Positions 15,301 through 27,700 of a stretch of 64,000 bases of DNA are shown here, piece by piece. The position numbers were made by a program, and so were the translations under genes. This stretch comes from Rhea pennata (lineage: Eukaryota; Chordata; Aves; Rheiformes; Rheidae): contig NC_084669.1 of assembly GCF_028389875.1 (NCBI RefSeq), forward strand, positions 7,959,501 to 8,023,500, written 5' to 3'. Position 1 is the stretch's first letter. Each line of letters begins with the position of its first letter. The notes under the pieces were generated by a model that saw only the letters and a program-made list of their open reading frames with translations, was not told where the DNA came from and did not search any database.

Positions 15301-16327
15301 AATGCTTACACTATGATGCCGGCCTAGATGAATTACCCTGCTGTCTGTGACCTTTTCTTCCTTTCTCTCTATGCTCAGAAGGCTTTTTATCTACAAAAAT
15401 ACCTGCACTGCAACAAGCAATGAAGACATAATCTCATTTCTGATGCACAGAATGTAGGCCTAGTGTCCTCTGCGCTTCAGCAGATCCAGCAGCTGAATTT
15501 TCAGATATCATTCACACTCACTCCTTGTGAGACCACTAGTAGCCTGTCGGTGCTGAGTCACTCTGGAAAATCTGGATACTTAACTGTATCCTTAGCATGC
15601 AGTAAGGTTTAGTATAGCAGAAGCCCTGTTCAAGCTGTTCTGGGATGCAGATGTGGAAGAGAAGCCATATTCTCCCTTCAAGATGCAGGAATGTTAGTCT
15701 ATAACCTACATAAACTATGCTTTTTCTTTGGGTGCAACTTCTCTGATGAACACAGGGGAACCTAAATCCAACTTTGAGAGGTACTGAGGGAAAACAGATC
15801 CTTAAGATTATTTTTAAACTGATCAAAACTGATCAAACTGAATAGTCTTAGATTTTTTCAGTGCTTTTAAAATTATTTTTTCCTGTTAAATATCTGGTGA
15901 GGCTAGCTTAATAAATAATTCAGTATGGGTAATTTGATTTATATTTAATGTACTACAGTGTGTATGTAACAGCTCTAATCTGTAAATCTGTACAGTTCTT
16001 TAGTATACCTAGCCTGGTCATACTTGCTTCTAATAATAGAAATGCTTTTCTTATATTTATGTTCTGTGTCCTAAATATATGAACTGTTACCTGTATTCAT
16101 ATACTTTTTCTTTTTTCTTTAGATCACCTAGTCATATGGGATTTACAAGAAAAGCTTCTACCAGTGAAAAAGAGACAGAATCTGTTGTGGTTTTAGATCC
16201 TGTTTCCACCAGTATGGAGTCTGAAAACATGTTAAATCAACCCAAAATGAATGAGGAAAAAAGTAAATCACTGCAAAAAGAAACTAGTGTCGAGAAAATA
16301 AAAGAGACAGACAGTTCTAATTGTTAA
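295..16327 (+). CDS. SHTN1: SHTN1 (shootin-1), C-terminal part, six exons
   Basis: Shootin-1 is a cytoplasmic neuronal protein that links actin retrograde flow to L1-type adhesion molecules through cortactin, and so promotes axon outgrowth and neuronal polarity (family knowledge). Six exons join in phase (295-377, 3655-3764, 4451-4504, 6389-6509, 7375-7558, 16123-16327) and give about 250 C-terminal residues. Diagnostic blocks are RSLMSMIRKRSH (the R completed from the previous exon), EEVTDLKRQAVEEMMDRIKK, GVHLRPVNQ, LNKSTSSRSLKSLE, PTGILATSESKS, VVVLDPVST and the terminal ETDSSNC. The segment is hydrophilic, Ser/Thr-rich and probably disordered apart from the basic-acidic helix in the second exon. 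The N-terminal coiled-coil part and the proline-rich segment lie left of the window. A short vertebrate isoform (shootin-1a) ends soon after the KGIL exon; I could not place its alternative end. The gene converges on ENO4. Confidence 0.94.
378..3654 (+). other. SHTN1: SHTN1 intron, 3.3 kb
   Basis: AT-rich intron. Small open frames inside it (for example 1745-1990 and 2487-2705) are not recognisable and have no coding-like composition. No repeat family or RNA gene was recognised. Confidence 0.7.
3655..3764 (+). CDS. SHTN1: SHTN1 exon b (EEVTDLKRQAVEEMMDRIKKG)
   Basis: The exon is entered after AG at 3653-3654 and left at GTTGAA (3765), a weak donor. It encodes the helical block EEVTDLKRQAVEEMMDRIKK, then GVHLRPVNQ and a basic end FKTK, one of the most conserved parts of the family. 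It ends in phase 0. If the donor is not used, the frame continues for 17 residues to a TGA stop at 3816-3818. Confidence 0.95.
3765..4450 (+). other. SHTN1: SHTN1 intron, 0.7 kb
   Basis: The intron runs from the weak GTTGAA donor to a TTACTTACAG acceptor. Nothing else is recognised in it. Confidence 0.75.
4451..4504 (+). CDS. SHTN1: SHTN1 exon c, 54 nt (KELKGIL)
   Basis: Exactly 18 codons, PETPKSSESAMKELKGIL, between AG (4449-4450) and donor GTAAGG (4505). It matches the vertebrate block ending in ELKGIL. It is symmetrical (phase 0-0), so it could be skipped without changing frame. Confidence 0.93.
4505..6388 (+). other. SHTN1: SHTN1 intron, 1.9 kb
   Basis: AT-rich intron. The alternative end of a short shootin-1a-like isoform would be expected here if it is conserved. 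I looked for a very short terminal exon after KGIL and found no convincing candidate. Confidence 0.65.
6389..6509 (+). CDS. SHTN1: SHTN1 exon d (LNKSTSSRSLKSLE)
   Basis: The exon lies between acceptor TTGCTATAG and donor GTAAGT (6510). Forty codons plus one base encode ETLNKSTSSRSLKSLETDSS, ETELEQVLRRRKVT and DQDSG. The Ser-rich and Arg-rich runs match the family. It ends in phase 1; the split codon is completed at 7375. Confidence 0.95.
6510..7374 (+). other. SHTN1: SHTN1 intron, 0.9 kb, with a 14-bp tandem duplication
   Basis: The intron contains two head-to-tail copies of ACTAGTTAGAACAG at 7061-7088 and a T-rich tract near 7267-7290. Open frames on both strands at 6776-7007 are mutual shadows. 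Confidence 0.7.
7061..7088 (+). repeat. 14-bp tandem duplication
   Basis: Two adjacent exact copies of ACTAGTTAGAACAG in a SHTN1 intron, read directly from the sequence. Probably replication slippage. Confidence 0.85.
7375..7558 (+). CDS. SHTN1: SHTN1 exon e (PTGILATSESKS)
   Basis: The acceptor is TTGGTTTTAG and the donor GTAAGT (7559). The exon encodes PTGILATSESKSLPVLGS, TALNKKELETEFN and a Ser-rich end SSTSSKATL. It starts with two bases completing a split codon and ends with two bases of a Lys codon. The opening block is nearly identical across vertebrates, while the rest is more variable, as in the family. Confidence 0.95.
7559..16122 (+). other. SHTN1: SHTN1 last intron, 8.6 kb
   Basis: A large AT-rich intron with no recognisable gene. 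It holds simple sequence: an A/C-rich run near 7790-7822, a long pyrimidine tract at about 11022-11064 and a T run near 14460-14474. The block at about 9145-9310 is less AT-rich and opens with GGGCCAGATTCC, like some old amniote repeats, but I could not confirm a family. Confidence 0.65.
16123..16327 (+). CDS. SHTN1: SHTN1 terminal coding exon (ends ETDSSNC, TAA)
   Basis: After TTTCTTTAG the frame reads SPSHMGFTRKAS, VVVLDPVST, a Lys/Glu-rich stretch and the C-terminal ETDSSNC, with TAA at 16325-16327. The last seven residues are the family's invariant end, which fixes the gene identity and the reading frame. The middle is diverged and shorter than I recall for human. Confidence 0.95.
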
Positions 16328-18030
16328 TTATTATGCCAAAAGGCTGTAAGTTTGGGGAATCTTTATCTGGAGATGTAAATTGCTTAGGTGTGGTACTAGG
16401 GGCTACAGTCTGTACTCCAAACAGTTTTCAATAATACCAATTGAAATGGTCTTTTTTAATGCTGTTTTGTTATATGCATTAATGGGTTAAATAACTATGC
16501 ATTACTCTGTCCCTTTCACATTTTAGTTTCACTGGTATGGTTAAGATGTTCTTAGATACTGTCAGTTACCTCTTCTTTAAAACTGTGTTTGAAAAAAGTT
16601 TTTTTTAATTATTCTTTTCATGAAGAGATACTTTTTATAGGTCTGTTCTAAAGCTTGCTGGAAGCCCCTTGCATTCTTCTTGACTTGAATGGGCTTTGGG
16701 TTAGATCCTAGGATGGTGATCACACACAAAAATCATGCCTAGTATGGGGCATAATATGAATAATGAGAAAATCAGCTTTAGATGCATTGCCTTAAAAATA
16801 TTTTATGTCTATTTAAAACAAGGTCTTGTAGGTCTCCTTATTGTGTCTTGGCAAAGACTATTTTGAATATTTTGAAATATAAAAGCACAAGCATAACACT
16901 TTTGCTTCAGTTTGCCTAGTAGAGAGCTAGTATGAAGAATAAAAGCACAGGCAGTGTAGCATGTCATTTTGATAGCAAGGCTTTTGGTAATGATAGCCCA
17001 AGTCAGAAGTTTGAGGGTTGAGATTGGTGTTATTGTTTGGATTAAAGCTCTTTAAAGGAGGGCCTGTCTGCTAGGTTTTAATGTTACGTAGTAATGTTAC
17101 AAGTTTGGATCTGATGCAACTGGAGTCTTCAGATGCTTTAAAAAAACAAATTATCATAGGCTCCTGTGAGTATGGGCTACATCTGGGATTCAGTCACTGC
17201 AGAATTCCAAGTTATTTGGAATTAGTATTTTGAGAACTCCCAGATCAAGCCCAGCGGCACTAACAAATAAATCTTTGCTCTGAGCATTGTATAAGGTGTT
17301 GGCACTAATTTCTTTATTTCATAAAACAAAAACCAGTTTGTCTCAACCCTTCTTTCCAGTGAAGAAAACGTGATAGGTACATCATTTGCTCCACTGGCAA
17401 TTCACATTCCATTGTAGTTTTTTAAATTCAACACAGTATTTCATTATTCTATAATGAACAAACCTAATCAGGGATTTACTTAAAGAAGATTGGTGTAACT
17501 GAAACTGGGTGGTCATGTACTTGAATGCATTTGTATTATTTTTTATTTAATGATCCGAAACAGTGATAGTACTAAAGGATGAATGTTCCAAGTTTGTTGG
17601 TTTGACACTGCATGCAACTGTCTGGTACTTTTCCTAAACATAAATTGATAGTAATGAGTATGGTAGTTTGACATCTTTTTTGGTGTTTTTGCATGTTTGC
17701 TAAGAAAATCTTGGATTTGATCTAATTACTGAACAACGTATAATTCCTAAATTTGGGGAAATTAGTCTCTCCTTTTGTTGTATATCTTAATTTCTGTGGG
17801 TTTTATTTTTCCTGGTAGTTAACTTTGCACTTAGATATCTATTACAATGAAGTTAAAATCTGACATTTTATTGTATGTATTTTCCTCAGATTATAACTGC
17901 TGTATATGTTCAAATTATACAAAACGAGAAGTTTTTTTAGAAAGTATTTCTTTTACTTAAACTGTTTGTTACCTATGATACAGATTATTTATCTTTTTGC
18001 TGTTGCTTATTAAAGACCACTAACAAGTTT
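16328..18030 (+). other. SHTN1: SHTN1 3' UTR (approximate end)
   Basis: About 1.7 kb of AT-rich sequence without introns or open frames follows the stop codon. The end is inferred from the ATTAAA at 18009-18014. Earlier AATAAA-type hexamers near 16936 and 17265 could give shorter transcripts. Confidence 0.6.
18009..18014 (+). terminator. SHTN1: Candidate SHTN1 polyadenylation signal ATTAAA
   Basis: A common variant hexamer at the end of the long 3' UTR, with T/G-containing sequence downstream (about 18029-18062). Other hexamers are present upstream, so the choice is inferred. Confidence 0.45.
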
Positions 18031-18566
18031 CCCAGACCTTGTGAAATTGACTTGTTATTCCTTGCTTCAGACAGAGGCAGGCTTCCTGTTGATGCAAATT
18101 ACAGCTTTGTGCCCTACATTTGGGGTTTGCACTGATGCACTTCTGTTGATAGCTAGCTAAAACGGGAGCAAAATTTCCCTTGTAGGCTAGATCTAAGAGC
18201 AGCATTGAGGGTGTATGTGGGGGGATGGGGCAACATAACAGTCAAGGCCTTTGTTTTTTGTAAATTTTTTTTTTTTTACTGTTTGTCAATAGCTCGTTCA
18301 TTGTATGGAGAGAGATTTCTACTTTCTCAAAACAAACATTTCGTTTTGGAATTAACACAGGGGTATTTGTTTTTTCAATTTGTAAATACAGCATAGAATT
18401 TTGTAGTATTTTCAAACAATAACCACTACTCAATTAACTTGGTTTCAGCTGAAAGTAACAGTCTCCTGGGAAAAGAGAAACTAATATGTGAATGCTTTTT
18501 AAAATTTCTAACTGAAGTTCTTCTAAATAAATAGACTAAGCAATAGTCAGTGATTTTAGTAAGGAA

Positions 18567-18572
18567 TTTATA
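18567..18572 (-). terminator. ENO4: Possible ENO4 poly(A) signal variant TATAAA
   Basis: Downstream of the ENO4 stop (18615) the minus strand has no AATAAA or ATTAAA until 17867-17872, inside the SHTN1 3' UTR. The nearest variant hexamer is this TATAAA. Either ENO4 uses a weak signal or the two 3' UTRs overlap. Confidence 0.25.
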
Positions 18573-18614
18573 AATTATTTGTTAGCAATTTACCCAAAAG
18601 TTAATTTGTACAGC

Positions 18615-18790
18615 TTAAGTCAATGTGCTGTCCTGTGCAAGCTGCGTAGTCAGGTTCTGAACCTGCAGGACTGGCTGAGAGGACAATGGAGGCAATAAAT
18701 CCTGCTTTGCCGGGGAAGGGAGTACATCAGAAAGTTGTTCTGGCTGTGTTTCTTCAGCAAAATCAATAAATTCAAAGCTTGCTTCAAACC
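18615..18790 (-). CDS. ENO4: ENO4 exon 14, C terminus and stop
   Basis: The minus-strand acceptor CTCTTTCAG precedes two bases that complete an Arg codon. Then come [19 protein letters not shown] and a Ser/Pro/Gln-rich tail ending QDSTLT, TAA. This replaces the canonical enolase C-terminal end. The tail is variable in the family and is the least certain part of the protein. Confidence 0.88.
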
Positions 18791-21700
18791 CTGAAAGAGG
18801 AGAAAAAAGAAACATGCTCTTATGCATGTTGAATTTTTTTTTTTTTTTTGAATTTTCTGATGCACTCAGATTAAAAAAAAAAAAATCCAATGATGCTTAC
18901 AAGAGTCTAGTCCTTAGAAACAAAAGGGCAGTTTCTGCACTTTGATTGCAGGATTAGAACATGGTGCACAGCAGCCTGAGCTGGCATATTTATGGCATTC
19001 CCTCCTTTTGTAATCATCTCACCTTGCTGTTCACTCCCCTTGGCTCTAGCCATCCTCCCTTTTTTAAAACATTTATCTGCAGCGCTGGTCCTCTTGCAAT
19101 CGTTCCCAATAGCGGATTGTGCCTTGTTTCTTCTCTGTCCCAGCCTCTAACAGCCTTATATAAGCCCAAGTTGAGATGCTGTTCTCACAACAAACACTAA
19201 CTCTCTTCTCACTGCTATTTGTCCCAAATTTGTGATCCTCTGTTCTTCCCTAAGCTCACCATTTTCTTCTGGAATGTAATTGTGCCACATACACAATACT
19301 AGCCCTGGTTACTTCTTGGTAAAGGGATGGCCAGTCTGTCATTTAGTTTGCAAGCAGTTCATGTGTGTCTTCTGGGTGAACCTGGGGGTGGAAACGCAGC
19401 ATCAGCAATGGGGCTACTCTTACGCAAAGACGCTGTGCAATCTAAATTCATAACTGCAACAGCGGGCAAGACAACAGGGAGAGCTGAGGTCAACGTTGTT
19501 ACAGTGGGCCCAGCTGCATGCCCAGTTCAGTCGATCCTGGTGGGACTCCTGAGAAGTCAACATCACCTCCTGCCTATGAACCATTTACAGAGTCCACTGT
19601 CTTTCAGCTCTCCAGGGTATTTTGTATCTTGCAGCCCAGCCAAATGAAGAGTTTGGTATGCAGCACAGACACCCTATCTCAATATTTCCCTGCTGTTGAC
19701 TTAGTTTTGAGAGTTTATTCTTGCCAAAGTAGTAACAGCTTTAGGAATTGTGCAATTTCATTTTATGAGCTATAGTGTTAAACATCTGTTGAAACTGAGC
19801 TGTTCTATTTAACCTATATCCATTTTAATAGTTTATATTAATATTGCTGAGGCAGTTAAAGCTTATAACTATTTAGAATTATCGGTCTTATTTTTGGAAA
19901 GCATAGAACATGTGAAATTATATTCTTAGTACAAAGGATTTCTGTGTATGTTTCTATCGGTTACAGTGATAATATACGTGCAAGAAGCAGACTTCAATAA
20001 TTTAGAAAATTATTTAATAAAAAACATTTTGAATAGAAATTTTTCTATAGTGCTTGCATGCCAAGTGTTGCTATCCTATGTATCAAACACAGAAAATGAC
20101 TATAAACAAGAGGGCAAATGACTTAGTCCACCTTATTTTCTCCTTTTCTTAATTGTAATAAATAAACTCTTTCCTTTCTATTTCCCCCCACCACAGTTCC
20201 CCTTGGTCTCTCTGCCTCCCCTCAAAAATGGATGGCATTATTCTCTCTTGACTGATACCTGAGCAAACAAGAAGTAGCTCTAATAAACTGCTAAGTATTT
20301 AACAGTAGAAAATGATATAAAAAAAAGAAGATTCAGATCCTGAAATGCAGAAAGATGCATTCATCTTTGGTTCTTCTTAGGTTTTATTTAGTGCTTACCT
20401 ATGCAATTGTAACTTTCCCAACACATTTTTGTTGAAAATGTAACAAGAGGGTGGTGAACTGGAGGTTTGTCAGCAATGTATGTTTAGGAGCTTGAAGGGG
20501 TTGGGCTTTCTTGACCTAAAATTACATTTTAGCAGTTATTCAGAGTGTTATATGTATGGGTTTTGTTTTGTTTCTTTTGCACTATGGGTTTCAAGACTCC
20601 AACCAATTAATTCTGGAAAAAAGCTTAATGTAGGCTACTCCTCAAGAAGGGGTCTATTTTAACATTCAGTAAACAGATAATCCATTAGGACAACAATATA
20701 CATTGTGGCAAGTGCTATCCTATTTTTTTTTTTCCTCGGCGCTTATTTATAGTCTTTTGATTCCACTTCCCTCCTGTGGTGCAGTTTCAATCATTCTCCC
20801 TACAATCTTTGTTCTTGTATTCATTGCAAGCTCAAAACACAGTAAGAAAGAAGCTCATACGTAGCGTTCTATTCTTGGCCAGTTCTTCTTCTATAGCAAG
20901 AAGGCGGTTGTATTTGGTCACTCTTTCTCCACGGGAAAGACCTCCCAACTTGACAAACTTGGCACCCAGTCCAACAGCCTGAAGACAAGAAAGTGCATAT
21001 TTTAAAACTGTAGAGTTTGGGAAGTGAAGTCATTCTTAATTATTTAATGTGGTATCCTACTTGTGACTTAACAATCTCATTATCTTTCTACAGATAAAAC
21101 ACTCCTTTAAATAGAAATAAAACCCGTTAATGAATGAAAGAGTTGTTGCATGTAAATTTTTACTGGCATATGAAATTATATTTGCAGATTTTATTTTAAT
21201 ACAAATTAAATATATATCATCGTTCCAAATTTTTATATCAAATAGCATTACTATTCAGGAATGTTTTAAGTAATTCATATTTTTATGAAATAAAAATATA
21301 TAAATATAAATGTGCCTCCCTGCTTTGGCACATTTCCTGTATCTTCTCTTTAAACCCAAAGATTAACTCTCTGTGGGAGAAAAAACAACTCTCTAGAAAA
21401 CGCCTGTTTTGTAAAAGGTTGTTTCTTTCTCACGCAGAAACAGCCTTTCTCCTAAAAAACAGTTCATGATAAAAGCAGTGTTTTCGCAATTCTACAATTG
21501 AACAGCTTTCAATACTTACCAGATCCACAAGGCTATCATCAGAAGATTCGCCATCTGGACTTCCTAATATGGTAATATGTCTTTGACCTATATATAATGG
21601 GAGTGTATAACCTTCATTAGTATATATTTTTATACATTCAATGTAGAAATTGTTTAAACTTTCTTTTTTTCCTATTTGGGTTATATAGGGTTAAATATAA

Positions 21701-24700
21701 GCAGGAATAAAACCAATAAAACCCATCTCATAAAAAAGTAAACTGTATTAGTGTGCTACAATATTAGCATTAACAGTATGCTTTCTTTTCTTTACAGCGC
21801 GGATAAGGCTATATCTAACATCTATCCTAATTATTACTCTTTCTGGTAATGTATTCTATGGGCTACAGTGCAGTTCTGTGTATTTCAAATGTGCTCCTTA
21901 GCGTAGCAATGATTTTTTATCAATATGATACCAGGTTCCACATCGTGACTGAATGAAATTTTAAATTGTTATTTACTTATTTTGATACAGTGGTTCTGGG
22001 CTTTTTGAGGAATAAGGGAGGAACTTAGATATATTAAATTTGTCCATCTATTCCTTGGGTATAAAAATGACTAAAGAAAAATTTGATACAAAGAAAAAAT
22101 CTCACATATGTACCTGCACAAGTACTGATTACTGTAACCAAAAAGGCTTAATAATATATAGTCAATAATTTATCTAAACTGCAATTTTAAACATTCTGGA
22201 TTTGTTTGCATGTTTTAATTACTAGCTAGTATTAGCCAAAATTCAGTTTTCTCATTTATATATATATATAAAAACTTCTGTTTTATTTTGTTTAATTCTG
22301 GTATCTGTGTATGATGTTTCACTGTAGCATTAAAGGGCACCCACATTCAAAACATCCACAGTCTATTAGTTTGCTATAATTGAAGCCCTGAATTCTGTTT
22401 TAAAATCCTAAACAGAGGCTTGATAACCCAATCAGGAATTTTAGTTTCTTCTGAAAGCACTGTCTAAATTAGAAGTAGCTATAATTAAATAAATAAAATC
22501 AAAAATTCATTGACCGGTAAGGTTTAAAACTACTCTTTCTTTCCCCCCCTACTCACCATCTAGAAGTCCAGTAAGTTCTATGAGATCTGATACTTTGGTT
22601 TGATTAATATATTTGAGGACAATGCCACTGCATTTTGGTAGATTCATGTCTTGATCTGTTGTAAGTTTGGAAATACTTGTGGCTGCATCTTCAGCAATCA
22701 GGTAACATTTGGAACCCAGAGCACAACATATGTTATTCCACTGCTGTCTGTCCTGCATAAACAGTCACGTATATAATCAGAGTTTTAAAAACTAAATCCA
22801 ATCCTTAATTCAGAAGGTTAAAAAATAAAAAATAAAGTTAATAAGGATTTCATCCTAAAGGTACCTTTCATATGTCTACCTAATAAAAATGCATCACCAG
22901 CATTTTGCTTGGCTTTTAAGATTTTGCCTGAAAACACGAATTATAATTTAGAATTAATCAAAGCTAATTGCACACAGGTATCATTTTAGATATTTCAAAT
23001 AAAATTGTATGTAGGATTCTGTTAATTCCTGAGATTTATTTTTAAAAATGTTTTAATGGAATATAATATATTTTCTATTGTTCGATTCAGAGGATTCATT
23101 TATGTATCATTTAAAGTGTCAAAATATTTTTTAAAATATGAAATAATGAAACAGGAGGCAGCCACAAACTCAGAACACATATCAAAACAGCAAGATCAGA
23201 GCTGCAAGACTGATCCAAAGGGAACAGCAAATAACAAAGCTCTCTTTACACAGAAGTTTCATTTATTTAGGATCTTTGTTTCTCGATTTTAGTGCAATAT
23301 TCATATGCTTTTGAGATTTAATGATAACAAGTAAATAATCTGAAATAAGAAATTTACAATGTAATCTGCTTTGAGTATATTGAGAGAATGCAAAGTTCTC
23401 ATATTAAAAACACATACTTTTTTGTTAATTATTCTGCAGATAATAATTCTTGGTCTATAGAACACACACAATTTTGTGCCCATTCTACTTGCCATCTGTA
23501 TGAGGATCCATTCCTAGAAGGCTTTTGAGCACATATTTTAGCGAAAATGTAGTCACTGACACCTGAGTAAATGCTTAAAGTTAGGCACTAGAGTGGTCTG
23601 CAGTTTGGCAATGAACTGTCGAATTAGCACCAGAGCTCATTCTCAAGCATCTAATTATCTGTGGCAAAGATGTGGTATGGATAAGTGGGTAGATTAGGGG
23701 GAGAGCGGGGATGAGGTGTTTCCTTTAATGGTATTCTATTTCAGGATGTCCTTCATTCTGTTAAAATGCTGCATATTTTTAGTATTGCAAATACATTTCT
23801 TAAGAATTCACAAGGAAGTTTATAGCCATGGCAGGAGTGAGGAATAATCTAGTGTTTTGGAATGTGGGTCATTCAGACAGTCAATTGAAAACAGTGAGAG
23901 AAAGCCAGGCTAACTACGGAGCAAGAAACAGTCAACGCAGACACTTGAAAAGTGAGCTTTAAGTTCAGGTTAAGAACAAAATGAGATAGATTTTGAAGTT
24001 CACACTTTTCAGAATTATTGATTCGGGCAGATCACAAAGGCATCACCACCTTGATTTCCCCTTCATTCATGTTCTCCATATTTTGTTCACAATCATGGAA
24101 ACAAAAAGCATATATTTATTCTAAAGAAAATAATGAGGTTTAATGTACTGTTCTATGGCCAGAATTAGTTTTTAAGTTCCGTAACTGTAGAATATTCCTC
24201 TATAGTTGTAGCTTCTGCTACAATTAAGGTTTTGCCTTTTTTGTAATACATAAAAACTTAATTATATATATCAATGCGAATATTGAAGATTATGTAATCA
24301 GTTTCTTTCATTCATTTATACTTTAATAACATAATTAATAGTATTCTATTTTATTGTTGTAATGCATTGGCCACATTCAATTAACTCATGAAACTTTGAT
24401 CACACAGCTAAGTACATGCAGTCTTCCTGCCACTTTAAAAATTCTGTTGAGCAATGCTGCCAGTTATAGGTTTGTTCTGGCTTTGGGTTTAAATCTCAAT
24501 CATACAGATTTGCATTTATCATCTGTTTTATTTTGAGTGACTCTAAGACATGTACAATGACATCCAAGTCTAGTTTCTTCTAAAAATCTATTACCATTTA
24601 TATACCAATTTAATTTTATAATTTAAATCTTATCATGTAATTTGAATTATTTCTTTTTTATATAAGATTGGAAAATGTGACTAAAATGACTGTGATTTAC

Positions 24701-27700
24701 AAGTGGAATCAGAAGTGCAATTTCTTGTAATTCTTCAAAATGTTTGTACTTACTGTCCATGCCAGGATTATTTTCTATCATGAATTATGTCAAAGGTACA
24801 TGCAAGTTTATTTAGCTTTATTTTTAATTACAGATAAGTACATGAATTATAACATATATTTGTATACTGTTACTGCTCTGCCCCAGGCCCTGAAAACAGA
24901 TGACAACACTGCATATTTTATATGCTTTTATAAATGTGAAAAGTTCAGTGATATTCCACTTACGTACTTATTAATTTGGAAGGTCTGCACTGCAGTAAGG
25001 TCTCACATAAACTTACCTCTTTTCTGAAGGGATCTACTAATGCAATTATAGAAGGAAATCTGTTAATCAGTTCCACATACATATCAACCATTTCATCAGG
25101 ACTTTTGAATGCTCCAGTGAGTATTTCATATTTTCCTTTAAGCTAGAAAGTAAAGTAAAAAGCGTAAAAGACAAGAATAGTAATACTTTAACAAAGAGTA
25201 ACTAATGTAAGCGTACAAATCTTGTGACACTAGTAACTCCTTTAAGGCAGCAGATTGTGTGTCCTTCAGTAAGTACACATTCATTTGTCCACTTTATTTT
25301 GTGTCTAAGCGGACAGTACTTTGTTATAGAAATCCCTGCCTAATGTAACAGTTGGTTCCAATCGGCTCATGCCAATCTTTGACTGGTAACATTCCCCAAA
25401 AAAGAGAGAAAATCTGTTTCCGCATTTCCTAGGCAACACTGCCAGTCTTCACAGTTATTTAGCAATATTTGACATTTTTATTAAATCATGCATAAAAAAT
25501 TTCGCTTTCACTTCAAAAAAGGTAATTTTTAGTCTCATCTTCATTAAAAAAATACTAATATGTGAAAGGAGGACACCCTCTGCTTAAAAACAAGACACAG
25601 CCCTTCTTTGCCCCTTTCCCCTGCCAAAAGACCCTCCTCATTTAAAACTAATCTCATGATTTTGGGAACCATGAACTGCCACATACACAGATTATTACAG
25701 GCAGACTGTCAAATTGTGACAGAATAGGCATTGCTTTTTTAATCACTTGAACTGTTCAATAATAAAAAGTTACAAAATTGCTGATAACTCTTTGCTTAAG
25801 ATCTTGCTCATTCTGGTATAGAAGAGAGATTTCACACTGGTTTTACCAAATATCAGATATTAATAATAGATTTGCTACTACAGTAAACCCAAACATACAG
25901 AATCTCATGAAATATGAAATCAAACAGTATAGCAAGGGTTTTTTTTTTCCTTCTACTTAAAGAGAATCCAAATTGATCTTGGAAAGGGGGGCAATAATTT
26001 TGAAGACTTCAGCCTGAAATAAGTAAGTTTTGTCAAATCAAAATCTTGAAAATTTTGAATTAAAAATGAATGTTGATACATAATTAGATGATATTAGAGG
26101 CTACATACTCCTACCATAGTAAAAATACACGGACATATGAGGGTGTTTTGAAGAAAACAACAGGTGCAGTGTAATAAAATGGTGAAATAAGCAACTAGTA
26201 GTGTGACAGAATTATAAAATCTCAATTTTGAAACCAAAGTGGATTAGAAGATAATTATTTTATTTTCACCCTGTGGTAGAATGAAAAAAAGACTATCTGC
26301 CACTTAATAGATTAAATCAAAATTGTCTTAGAGCATGTGTGAAAGGAAACTGGTTATGTACTGCATGTCTGCCCAATGAGAGTTTGCTACATTTCATACA
26401 GATTGATCAGAAAAATCTTAATAAATAAATAAATAGAGAAAATAAGTAAACCTAGCTAGTACAGGCAGGCTTACACCATTTCAGTTACAAAAGTCAAATT
26501 GTGAAAATAACAGATTCCTGTGGGCAGACCACAAGCCATAATGGGGTGCTACCTTGACTTAGTGAGTCTGGTCCTGTACAAGGTGCACCAGGAGACTGGC
26601 ACTCTGGTACTCCAGCATTCTCAGCACTCCCACAGCATCAGGCCCCATGAGGAATGTCTGCATGGCTTGTCCCCTTGCACTCACTATTCAATACTACTTC
26701 TGCTAAATTTCTAGGACAGACTCAAGCATATTTTATAAACACAGACATTCCTTCTGTTTTGCTTGATTACTACCCTGGAAAATGCAGTTGAAGGCTTATA
26801 GGTCAGTTTACGATGCAAAAATGAATAATGTTAAAAACTAATTACATTCCTTTTAAAATCAACAAAATAGATATTAAAAATAACTTACATAATCTATCAA
26901 TTCATGAGCAGCACAATTTATTGCTAAATAAATGTCTGTTCCTAGCTCCAGACCTATGTTGCTGCAAGCTGTTTGCACCAGGAGTAGAGGTTGTTCTAGA
27001 TTATCACATCCTGTTATTAGGCAGCCTAAGTGTGAAACTCTTTTTATGGCTGGTGGCTGAAAGTAAAACAGAAAAATTTGCTTTATTAATATTTTTATAC
27101 ATACAATAAGTACAATCACTGTCATTTCAGTCTGACTTCAGTCATAAATATACATATCTGTTCTCAGAAATGACATTAGCAACTTAAAGGACAATTCCTT
27201 AAGAATGAGAGCTTATCAAGTGCTCTCAGTAGAAGGCTGCTAGTTCTTGGAAACATGGCTAGTTATATAGTTCTTGCACTTGTATGTCCAGTATGGTTTA
27301 ACAAAAGCATTTTAAAGGCTCTTTTAACAACCACTGAGTTGTAACAGATGCTGTGTAAAAGTTTCTGTTGCTGTAGATCCCCCTCCCTTTACCACAAAAA
27401 CGTATTCTCCACTTTTAAATTGCTTTTACTCATTTATTCTTGATTATAAGTTTGATATTGCCTCTTCAGAGTGTTCAAGAAAGATTAGAATTTTTTAAGT
27501 CTTCTAACGGGAACAAATTCTGTAGAAGGAAAGAATCTCTAGCACAGCTGTATCCCTTCTGAGAGTTGTCTGCCTCCAGAACAGTATTCCTGTGCACTAG
27601 TTCCAAGCAGACTTGCACTGAGCAGATGTCTTGCATCATCTTCTGTTTCCAGTCATTTTGTAGGTGATTAAACACTCAATTTAACTTTTAAACCTGTGAA

